5,155 bases of DNA, taken from Actinomycetes bacterium (lineage in GTDB: Bacteria > Actinomycetota > Acidimicrobiia > Acidimicrobiales > Microtrichaceae). Location of the stretch: contig JAEVZA010000027.1 of the NCBI GenBank assembly GCA_023392475.1, positions 1-5,155 on the forward strand, given 5' to 3'. A model generated the notes under the pieces. The model worked only from the letters and a program-made list of their open reading frames with translations, was not told where the DNA came from and searched no databases. Of this stretch, positions 1-5,030 are shown piece by piece. The position numbers and the translations under genes were made by a program. Position 1 is the first letter of the stretch; each line of letters starts with the position of its first letter.

Positions 1-1639
1 GATCTGGACGACCGCGACCTCCGAGGTGACCCGGGCGATGCAGCAGGCCATGCAGGCCAAGCAGTTCAACCCGATCGACATGATGGTCGGCTCGGGCGCC
101 CGAGGGAACATGATGCAGGTCCGCCAGATCGCTGGCATGCGCGGCCTCGTCGCCAACCCACGCGGCGACATGATCCCCCGCCCGATCAAGTCCAACTTCC
201 GTGAGGGCCTGTCGGTGCTGGAGTACTTCATCGCCACGCCGGGCGCCCGGAAGGGCCTCGTCGACACCGCGCTCCGGACCGCCGACTCGGGCTACCTGAC
301 CCGTCGACTCGTCGACGTCGCGCAGGAGCTGATCATCAACGACCGGGACCCCTTCGAGGAGGGCGGCCCGGTCCGGTCGATCACCATCGACAACGTCCGC
401 CCCGACGAGCCGGGTCGGCGCTTCTACCTCGAGACCAAGCTCTTCAGCCGGTCGCTCGCCGAGGACATCAAGCTGGCCGACGGCACGACGATGGCCAAGG
501 GCACGCGGGTCGGGCAGGAGGAGATGGAGGCGCTCCGGGACGATCCCGGTGTCGAGAGCGTCCGCGTCCTCTCGCCGCTCACGGACGAGAGCGAGCTCGG
601 CATCTCGGGTGCCGCGTACGGCCTCTCGTTGGCCACCGGCAAGGGCATCGAGCCCGGTGAGGCCGTGGGCGTCATCGCCGCCCAGTCCATCGGCGAGCCC
701 GGCACCCAGCTGACGATGCGGACCTTCCACACCGGTGGTGTGGCGGGCGCCGGCGGTGACATCACCGGCGGCCTCCCCCGCGTCGTCGAGCTGTTCGAGG
801 CCCGCACCCCGCGCAACAAGGCGGTGCTGGCCCGGATCTCGGGCGTCGTGCGCATCGACGAGGAGGACGGCAAGGTCTGGAACGTCACCGTCGTCGGCGA
901 CGACGGTGAGGAGGACCTGCACTCCATCGAGCGGGAGCGCCCCCTGAAGGTCCGCGAGGGCGACGAGGTCGTCGCCGGCGACGCCCTCGTCGAGGGCCCG
1001 CGCGACCCGAAGGAGCTCCTCGAGATCAAGGGCGTCCGCGCCGTGCAGCAGTACCTGGTGGACGAGGTCCAGCGGGTCTACCGCGACCAGGGCGTGTCCA
1101 TCCACGACAAGCACATCGAGCTGATCGTGCGGCAGATGACCCGCCGCATCGCCGTCCAGGAGCCGGGCGACTCGGACTTCCTCCCGGGCGAGCGGGTCGA
1201 CCAGCGGGTGTTCGCGGACGTCAACCGCCAGCTCGTGACCGAGGGGAAGAAGCCCGCCGAGGGTCGCCCCGAGCTCATGGGCATCACCAAGGCGTCGCTG
1301 GCCACCGACTCGTGGCTCTCGGCGGCCTCCTTCCAGGAGACCACCCGGGTGCTGACCGAGGCGGCCATCGAGAGCCGCTCCGACGGCCTGCTCGGCCTGA
1401 AGGAGAACATCATCATCGGCAAGCTGATCCCCGCCGGCACCGGGATGACCCGGTACCAGGAGATCCAGACCTACGCCCCCGACTACCAGCCGCTCGAGTA
1501 CTACTCGTCGGACGACGCGGGGTCGATCGCCGAGTGGCTGGCCAACCTGGGCCCGTCCGGCGAGGGCGAGGAGGGCGCGGTGGCGACGGTCGTCGAGACC
1601 AACGTCATCGAGTTCCCCGAGCAGGCCGAGGGATCGTGA
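1..1639 (+). CDS. rpoC: DNA-directed RNA polymerase subunit beta prime, C-terminal part (5' end outside window)
   Basis: Partial gene. Reading starts with the codon at base 2 and runs 545 residues to TGA at 1637-1639; the catalytic NADFDGD motif lies upstream of the window. Beta prime forms one jaw of the RNA polymerase active centre. Visible landmarks in order are the bridge helix (GARKGLVDTALRTADSGYL, from about 242), the trigger loop (SIGEPGTQLTMRTFHTGG, about 686-739, with the catalytic-loop Met at 716-718 and His at 728-730), and the conserved C-terminal block with GITKASLATDSWLSAASFQE and GLKENIIIGKLIPAGTG. The trigger loop runs straight on to LPRVVELFEAR, so the E. coli-type SI3 insertion is absent. 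Oddities: all four cysteines of the second zinc site are replaced (Pro 350-352, Asp 584-586, Ser 605-607, Ala 614-616), the whole fragment is cysteine-free, and Pro replaces the usual His before GARKG. The gene sits directly upstream of the str operon, so this should be the housekeeping copy. Confidence 0.98.
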   Translation, partial: IWTTATSEVTRAMQQAMQAKQFNPIDMMVGSGARGNMMQVRQIAGMRGLVANPRGDMIPRPIKSNFREGLSVLEYFIATPGARKGLVDTALRTADSGYLTRRLVDVAQELIINDRDPFEEGGPVRSITIDNVRPDEPGRRFYLETKLFSRSLAEDIKLADGTTMAKGTRVGQEEMEALRDDPGVESVRVLSPLTDESELGISGAAYGLSLATGKGIEPGEAVGVIAAQSIGEPGTQLTMRTFHTGGVAGAGGDITGGLPRVVELFEARTPRNKAVLARISGVVRIDEEDGKVWNVTVVGDDGEEDLHSIERERPLKVREGDEVVAGDALVEGPRDPKELLEIKGVRAVQQYLVDEVQRVYRDQGVSIHDKHIELIVRQMTRRIAVQEPGDSDFLPGERVDQRVFADVNRQLVTEGKKPAEGRPELMGITKASLATDSWLSAASFQETTRVLTEAAIESRSDGLLGLKENIIIGKLIPAGTGMTRYQEIQTYAPDYQPLEYYSSDDAGSIAEWLANLGPSGEGEEGAVATVVETNVIEFPEQAEGS

Positions 1640-1643
1640 CCGC

Positions 1644-1678
1644 GTGGCAGGCCCCCCGCCCGGCGGGGGGTTTGCCAC
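1644..1678 (+). terminator. Probable intrinsic terminator of rpoC
   Basis: The hairpin begins 5 nt after the rpoC stop. The inner stem is CCCCCCGC (1652-1659) with GCGGGGGG (1663-1670) around a CCG loop. The outer stem is GTGGCA (1644-1649) with TGCCAC (1673-1678). The two bases between them on each side (GG and TT) can form G-U pairs in RNA, giving a nearly continuous 16-pair stem. Only three U residues follow the inner stem, so termination strength is uncertain, although short U tracts are common for terminators in high-GC bacteria. The 3' arm overlaps the -35 box of the next promoter. Confidence 0.75.
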
Positions 1679-1700
1679 ACGTCCACCCCCGCCCTAACCT
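1672..1700 (+). promoter_or_regulatory. Predicted sigma-A/sigma-70-type promoter of the str operon
   Basis: The -35 box TTGCCA (1672-1677) matches the TTGACA consensus at five of six bases. A 17-nt spacer leads to the -10 box TAACCT (1695-1700), which fits the actinobacterial TANNNT pattern. This is the only TA dinucleotide anywhere in 1640-1902, so no competing -10 box exists in the gap. The expected transcription start is about 1706-1708. The position right after the rpoC terminator fits independent transcription of rpsL-rpsG-fusA and possibly tuf. Start-site mapping is not available here. Confidence 0.65.
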
Positions 1701-1707
1701 TTCCCGG

Positions 1708-1725
1708 TCGTCCTGCCGGGGACGA
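1708..1725 (+). other. Leader stem-loop 1 at the predicted 5' end of the mRNA
   Basis: TCGTCCT (1708-1714) pairs with GGGACGA (1719-1725), including one G-U pair, around a GCCG loop. It starts at or just after the predicted transcription start, so it could act as a 5'-end stabilising hairpin. It shares its last three bases with the palindrome at 1723-1734, so the two structures compete. Confidence 0.4.
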
Positions 1726-1734
1726 GGCGCCTCG
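1723..1734 (+). repeat. 12-nt perfect palindrome CGAGGCGCCTCG
   Basis: CGAGGCGCCTCG equals its own reverse complement over all 12 bases. It lies about 16 bases downstream of the predicted start site. It could be a dimeric regulator site or a short RNA hairpin (CGAG/CTCG with a GCGC loop). In GC-rich DNA such a palindrome can also arise by chance. Confidence 0.35.
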
Positions 1735-1768
1735 CGCCCAGGTCCCGGTCGAGGGCGCCACGAGCGCC

Positions 1769-1811
1769 ACCCGGTCCAGCGTGCGAGCACCTCGCGCCGG
1801 GCCGACCGGGT
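1769..1811 (+). other. Leader stem-loop 2, two-part hairpin
   Basis: The outer stem pairs ACCCGGTC (1769-1776) with GACCGGGT (1804-1811), eight perfect pairs. An internal loop (1777-1780 and 1798-1803) separates it from an inner hairpin GTGCGAG (1781-1787) with CTCGCGC (1791-1797), seven pairs including one G-U, with a CAC loop. Nested stems with an internal loop are the kind of shape ribosomal proteins recognise, but no sequence match to a known target is claimed. Confidence 0.45.
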
Positions 1812-1838
1812 CCGCCCGTCACGTCGACAGCGGAGTGC

Positions 1839-1867
1839 ACCGGCGTCACGCGCCGCCGCACGCCGGT
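1839..1867 (+). other. Leader stem-loop 3
   Basis: ACCGGCGT (1839-1846) pairs perfectly with ACGCCGGT (1860-1867) around a 13-nt GC-rich loop. It ends 24 bases before the rpsL Shine-Dalgarno sequence. No U tract follows, so it does not look like an intrinsic terminator or attenuator. Confidence 0.45.
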
Positions 1868-1891
1868 TCCCGAGCACTTGAGAGCAAGAAC

Positions 1892-1897
1892 AGAGGT
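1892..1897 (+). promoter_or_regulatory. Ribosome binding site of rpsL
   Basis: AGAGGT ends 5 nt before the GTG at 1903. This site, together with the conserved S12 N-terminus that begins there, supports GTG rather than any upstream codon as the start. Confidence 0.75.
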
Positions 1898-1902
1898 CAA
1901 CC

Positions 1903-2274
1903 GTGCCCACCATCGAGCAGCTGGTCCGCAAGGGCCGCCAGACCAAGCGCCGCAAGGAGTCCACGCCGGCGCTCAAGGGCGCGCCCCAGCGGCGCGGGGT
2001 GTGCACCCGCGTCTTCACCAGCACGCCGAAGAAGCCGAACTCGGCGCTCCGCAAGGTCGCCCGGGTCCGGCTCTCGAGCGGCATCGAGGTCACGGCGTAC
2101 ATCCCCGGTGAGGGCCACAACCTCCAGGAGCACAGCATCGTGCTCGTGCGCGGCGGTCGTGTGAAGGACCTGCCGGGCGTCCGCTACAAGATCGTCCGCG
2201 GCACGCTGGACACCTCCGGTGTCCGTGACCGCAAGCAGGCACGTTCGCGCTACGGCGCCAAGAAGGAGTCCTGA
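1903..2274 (+). CDS. rpsL: 30S ribosomal protein S12 (uS12)
   Basis: A complete 123-residue protein starting with GTG and ending in TGA; bacterial S12 is usually about 124 residues. S12 sits at the 30S decoding centre, where it contacts 16S rRNA helices and monitors codon-anticodon fit. The family signature is clear: VPTIEQLVRKGR at the N-terminus, TPKKPNSALRKV at 41-52, and GEGHNLQEHS followed by GGRVKDLPGVRY at 84-95. The lysines whose mutation gives streptomycin resistance are wild type (Lys43 and Lys88), and Asp89, the beta-methylthiolation target in E. coli, is present. A streptomycin-sensitive ribosome is therefore expected from this gene. Only one cysteine remains (Cys34); the cysteine of the E. 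coli KVCRVRL segment is alanine here. It is the first gene of the operon, and its stop lies one base from the rpsG start. Confidence 0.98.
   Translation: MPTIEQLVRKGRQTKRRKESTPALKGAPQRRGVCTRVFTSTPKKPNSALRKVARVRLSSGIEVTAYIPGEGHNLQEHSIVLVRGGRVKDLPGVRYKIVRGTLDTSGVRDRKQARSRYGAKKES
2263..2268 (+). promoter_or_regulatory. Ribosome binding site of rpsG, inside the end of rpsL
   Basis: AAGGAG within the last codons of rpsL ends 7 nt before ATG 2276. It fixes the rpsG start there, although the frame is open further upstream to a GTG at 2219. Its position inside rpsL implies translational coupling. Confidence 0.85.
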
Positions 2275-2275
2275 C

Positions 2276-2746
2276 ATGCCCCGCAAGGGTCCCGCCCCCC
2301 GCCGCGAGCTCCTGCCCGACCCGATCTACCGGTCGGTGCTCGTCACCCAGGTCGTCAACAAGATCATGCAGCGCGGCAAGCGCTCCACGGCCGAGCGGAT
2401 CGTGTACGACGCGATGAGCACGATCGAGGAGAAGACGGGCACGGACCCGGTCGTCACGCTCAAGCGCGCGATCGACAACGTGAAGCCGCAGCTCGAGGTC
2501 AAGAGCCGGCGCGTCGGCGGTGCCACCTACCAGGTGCCCGTCGAGGTCCGGCCCCGCCGGGCGAACACGCTCTCGATCCGCTGGGTCGTGGGCTACGCCC
2601 GCCAGCGCCGCGAGCGCACGATGGCCGAGCGGCTCGCGAACGAGCTCCTGGACGCCTCCAACGGCGTCGGCGCCTCCATGAAGCGCAAGGAAGACATGCA
2701 CAAGATGGCCGAGTCCAACAAGGCCTTCGCCCACTACCGCTGGTGA
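2276..2746 (+). CDS. rpsG: 30S ribosomal protein S7 (uS7)
   Basis: A complete 156-residue protein, the usual length of the short bacterial form. S7 nucleates assembly of the 30S head by binding the 3' major domain of 16S rRNA, and it lines the mRNA exit/E-site region. It begins MPRKGPAPRR, so the initiator Met is probably removed before Pro2. The RNA-binding beta-hairpin RRVGGATYQVPVEVRP is at about 78-93, followed by the basic helix region RQRRERTMAERLANELLDA and the C-terminal MHKMAESNKAFAHYRW. A longer upstream GTG start at 2219 was rejected: it would overlap rpsL, and the conserved N-terminus and RBS both point to 2276. The protein has no cysteine. In E. coli, S7 represses its operon through the rpsL-rpsG spacer; here that spacer is a single base, so any such control must act elsewhere. 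Confidence 0.98.
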   Translation: MPRKGPAPRRELLPDPIYRSVLVTQVVNKIMQRGKRSTAERIVYDAMSTIEEKTGTDPVVTLKRAIDNVKPQLEVKSRRVGGATYQVPVEVRPRRANTLSIRWVVGYARQRRERTMAERLANELLDASNGVGASMKRKEDMHKMAESNKAFAHYRW

Positions 2747-2792
2747 CCACCGGCGGACCTGCCTGAGCAACACAAGCCCCCCGCACGAACAC

Positions 2793-2799
2793 GAAGAGA
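2793..2799 (+). promoter_or_regulatory. Weak ribosome binding site of fusA
   Basis: GAAGAGA ends 7 nt before ATG 2807. It matches the anti-Shine-Dalgarno sequence only partly and lacks the GGAG core seen before rpsG. The 60-nt rpsG-fusA spacer (2747-2806) has no TA dinucleotide and hence no -10 box, and no strong hairpin, so fusA should be read from the upstream promoter. Confidence 0.45.
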
Positions 2800-2806
2800 C
2801 CGAGCA

Positions 2807-4903
2807 ATGGCGCAGTTCCCCCTCGACCGGACCCGCAACATCGGCATCATGGCCCACATCGATGCCGGGAAGACCACCACGACGGAGCGGATCCTCTACT
2901 ACACCGGCAAGACCTACAAGATCGGTGAGGTCCACGAGGGCGCGGCCACGATGGACTGGATGGCCCAGGAGCAGGAGCGGGGCATCACCATCACGTCCGC
3001 GGCCACCACGGCCCACTGGAAGGACACGGTCGACGGGATCGACCACCGCATCCAGATCATCGACACCCCCGGCCACGTGGACTTCACGGTCGAGGTGGAG
3101 CGCTCGCTCCGCGTGCTCGACGGCGCGGTCGCGGTGTTCGACGGCGTGGCCGGTGTGGAGCCGCAGACCGAGACCGTCTGGCGGCAGGCCAACAAGTACA
3201 ACGTCCCGCGCATGTGCTTCGTCAACAAGATGGACCGCATGGGCGCCGACTTCTTCGGAGCGCTCGACAGCATCAAGGACCGGCTCGACGCCAAGGTGGC
3301 GGTCATCCAGCTGCCGATCGGCGCCGAGGCCGACTACCAGGGCATCGTCGACCTGATCACGATGAAGGCCTGGGTGTGGAACGGCGAGGAGCTGGGCGCG
3401 TCCTGGGACGTCGTCGACATCCCGGATGACCTCCAAGCGCAGGCGGACGAGTACCGCGAGGCCCTGATCGACGTCCTGTCGGAGTCGAACGACGAGATCA
3501 TGGAGAAGTTCCTCGAGGGCGACGAGCTCTCGCCGGAGCTGCTCCGCGCCGCGCTCCGCGACGCCACGATCCACCACGGCGTGGTGCCGGTGCTCAACGG
3601 CACCGCCTTCAAGAACAAGGGCGTCCAGCCGCTGCTCGACGCGGTGTGCTGGTACATGCCGTCGCCCGACGAGCTGCCGCCCGTCACCGGCGTGGACAAG
3701 AAGGGTGAGGAGGTCGAGCGCAAGCCCGACGTCAACGAGCCGTTCTCGGCGCTCGCGTTCAAGATCATGACCGCCCCGCACGTGGGCAAGCTCACGTACT
3801 TCCGCGTCTACTCGGGCAAGCTCGAGAAGGGCGGCACGGTCTACAACACGCGCTCGGGTGACAAGGAGCGCATCGGCCGCCTGCTCGAGATGCACGCGAA
3901 CGACCAGATCGAGCAGGAGGCCGTCTACGCGGGCGACATCGTCGCCGGCATCGGCATCAAGAACACCCGCACGGGCGACACCCTGACCGACCCGAGCCAG
4001 ATCATCGTGCTGGAGTCCCTCGAGTTCCCCGACCCCGTGATCCACGTGGCCGTCGAGCCGAAGACCAAGGCCGACCAGGACAAGATGTCCAAGGCGCTGT
4101 TCGCCCTCTCGGAGGAGGACCCGACGTTCCAGGTCCGCACCGACGAGGAGACCGCGCAGACGATCATCTCCGGCATGGGCGAGCTGCACCTCGAGGTGCT
4201 GGTCGACCGCATGATGCGGGAGTTCAACGTCGAGGCGAACGTCGGCAAGCCGCAGGTCGCCTACCGCGAGACCATCACGCAGCCCGTCGAGAGCTACACC
4301 TACCTGCACAAGAAGCAGACGGGCGGCACCGGCCAGTACGCCAAGATCGTGCTGACCCTCAGCCCGGCCGGCCCCGGCGGCGGCTACGAGTTCAGCGACA
4401 AGATCAGCGGCGGTCGCATCCCGAAGGAGTACATCCCCTCGGTCGGCCACGGCATCGCCGAGGCGATGACGACCGGCATCCTCGCCGGGTTCCCGATGGT
4501 CGACATCCACGTGAGCCTGGACGACGGCGACTACCACGACGTCGACTCCTCGGAGATGGCGTTCAAGATCGCCGGGACGATGGGCTTCAAGGAGGCCGCC
4601 CGCAAGGCGGCACCCGTGCTGCTCGAGCCGATCATGGCCGTCGAGGTCGTGACGCCCGAGGACTACATGGGCGACGTCATCGGCGACCTCAACTCCCGTC
4701 GCGGCAAGGTCGGCAAGATGGAGCAGCGGGGCAACAACCAGGTCGTCTCGGCCGAGGTGCCCCTGTCCGACATGTTCGGCTACTCCACCGACCTCCGGTC
4801 GAAGACCCAGGGTCGTGCGCAGTACACGATGCAGTTCCACAGCTACCAGCAGACGCCGCGGAACGTGCAGGAGGAGATCATCGCCCGGGTCACCGGGCAG
4901 TGA
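2807..4903 (+). CDS. fusA: Elongation factor G, translocase GTPase
   Basis: A complete 698-residue protein, typical EF-G length. EF-G uses GTP to move tRNAs and mRNA through the ribosome after peptide-bond formation and works with RRF in ribosome recycling. The GTPase motifs are intact: P-loop AHIDAGKT at 16-23, switch I RGITI at 58-62, DTPGH at 86-90, NKMD at 140-143 and NGTAF at 264-268. Domain II follows from about 300 (EPFSALAFKIMTAPHVGKL) and domain III near 400-480 (SEEDPTFQVRTDEETAQTII). Domain IV carries the tip motif DYHDVDSSEMAF, whose His577 corresponds to E. coli His583 that reaches the decoding site. Domain V contains EVVTPEDYMGDVIGDLNSRRG. All motifs and the position in the str operon indicate the canonical translocating EF-G, not an EF-G2 paralogue or a TetM-like protection protein. 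Codon use is strongly C-ending, like rpsL and rpsG. Confidence 0.98.
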   Translation: MAQFPLDRTRNIGIMAHIDAGKTTTTERILYYTGKTYKIGEVHEGAATMDWMAQEQERGITITSAATTAHWKDTVDGIDHRIQIIDTPGHVDFTVEVERSLRVLDGAVAVFDGVAGVEPQTETVWRQANKYNVPRMCFVNKMDRMGADFFGALDSIKDRLDAKVAVIQLPIGAEADYQGIVDLITMKAWVWNGEELGASWDVVDIPDDLQAQADEYREALIDVLSESNDEIMEKFLEGDELSPELLRAALRDATIHHGVVPVLNGTAFKNKGVQPLLDAVCWYMPSPDELPPVTGVDKKGEEVERKPDVNEPFSALAFKIMTAPHVGKLTYFRVYSGKLEKGGTVYNTRSGDKERIGRLLEMHANDQIEQEAVYAGDIVAGIGIKNTRTGDTLTDPSQIIVLESLEFPDPVIHVAVEPKTKADQDKMSKALFALSEEDPTFQVRTDEETAQTIISGMGELHLEVLVDRMMREFNVEANVGKPQVAYRETITQPVESYTYLHKKQTGGTGQYAKIVLTLSPAGPGGGYEFSDKISGGRIPKEYIPSVGHGIAEAMTTGILAGFPMVDIHVSLDDGDYHDVDSSEMAFKIAGTMGFKEAARKAAPVLLEPIMAVEVVTPEDYMGDVIGDLNSRRGKVGKMEQRGNNQVVSAEVPLSDMFGYSTDLRSKTQGRAQYTMQFHSYQQTPRNVQEEIIARVTGQ

Positions 4904-4904
4904 T

Positions 4905-4937
4905 CCGCACGGTGCGGCCCGCACGGCGCTGACGCCG
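4905..4937 (+). other. Two small hairpins just after fusA
   Basis: CCGCA (4905-4909) pairs with TGCGG (4913-4917) around a CGG loop; an alternative is GTGCG with CGCAC at 4912-4916 and 4920-4924. Next, CGGCG (4924-4928) pairs with CGCCG (4933-4937) around a CTGA loop. No U tract follows, so these are not convincing terminators. They may slow 3' decay of fusA mRNA or be chance structure in GC-rich sequence. Confidence 0.3.
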
Positions 4938-4979
4938 CCGGCCGCCCCACCCACCGTCCACACCAACGAGTCCACCCAC

Positions 4980-5001
4980 CCCTGCCGGCGAACCGGCAGG
5001 G
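4980..5001 (+). other. Perfect hairpin in the fusA-tuf spacer
   Basis: CCCTGCCGG (4980-4988) pairs with CCGGCAGGG (4993-5001), nine perfect pairs around a CGAA loop. It ends 29 nt before the tuf ATG. No U run follows, so an ordinary terminator is unlikely. A 5'-leader element of tuf, an mRNA processing site or a weak attenuator are possible. The rest of the 127-nt spacer shows no convincing promoter; a -10-like TANNNT is absent. Confidence 0.55.
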
Positions 5002-5013
5002 CACCCAGATCAA

Positions 5014-5019
5014 GAAAGG
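5014..5019 (+). promoter_or_regulatory. Ribosome binding site of tuf
   Basis: GAAAGG ends 11 nt before ATG 5031, a longer gap than at rpsL or rpsG. AGGC (5017-5020) can pair with GCCT (5024-5027) around AGT, which would hide or reposition the site; the stem has only four pairs. Confidence 0.5.
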
Positions 5020-5030
5020 CAGTGCCTCCC

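Larger units (their letters stand above)
1707..1902 (+). promoter_or_regulatory. Long structured 5' leader of the str operon
   Basis: If the predicted promoter is right, the rpsL message carries about 195 untranslated bases. No ATG and no convincing small ORF is seen in it. It contains several possible stem-loops, listed separately (1708-1725, 1769-1811, 1839-1867), plus a weaker 5-pair stem GGCGC/GCGCC at 1754-1758 and 1764-1768. The last about 35 bases before the start (1868-1902) are A-rich and look unstructured, which suits ribosome loading. An autoregulatory role for S7 or S12 here is inference only; I do not recognise a known leader family. Confidence 0.45.

Noticed and set aside
424..1029. 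Minus-strand open frame inside rpoC
   Set aside because: It is rich in Ser, Arg and Pro without any motif and lies wholly within the conserved beta prime coding sequence, so it is a shadow of GC-rich DNA.
1312..1881. Plus-strand frame spanning the rpoC end and the leader
   Set aside because: It is a frame-shifted reading of rpoC continuing into the terminator and promoter, with Arg-, Gly- and Pro-rich composition and no recognisable family.
1781..2164. Possible upstream ORF starting with GTG in the str leader
   Set aside because: It overlaps rpsL out of frame, has no RBS, and its GTG lies inside a stem-loop; the translation is Arg/Ser/Ala-rich without motifs.
1903..2274. Streptomycin-resistance allele of rpsL
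   Set aside because: Lys43 and Lys88, the classic resistance positions, are both wild type.
2219..2275. Longer N-terminus for S7 starting at GTG 2219
   Set aside because: It would overlap rpsL by more than 50 bases. The AAGGAG site and the conserved MPRKGPAPRR start fix initiation at 2276.
2807..4903. TetM-like ribosome protection protein or EF-G2 paralogue
   Set aside because: Operon position, standard length, complete GTPase motifs and the canonical domain IV tip with His577 all fit the housekeeping EF-G.
4905..4937. Intrinsic terminator after fusA
   Set aside because: The hairpins are short (five pairs) and no U run follows, so a transcription stop between fusA and tuf is not supported.
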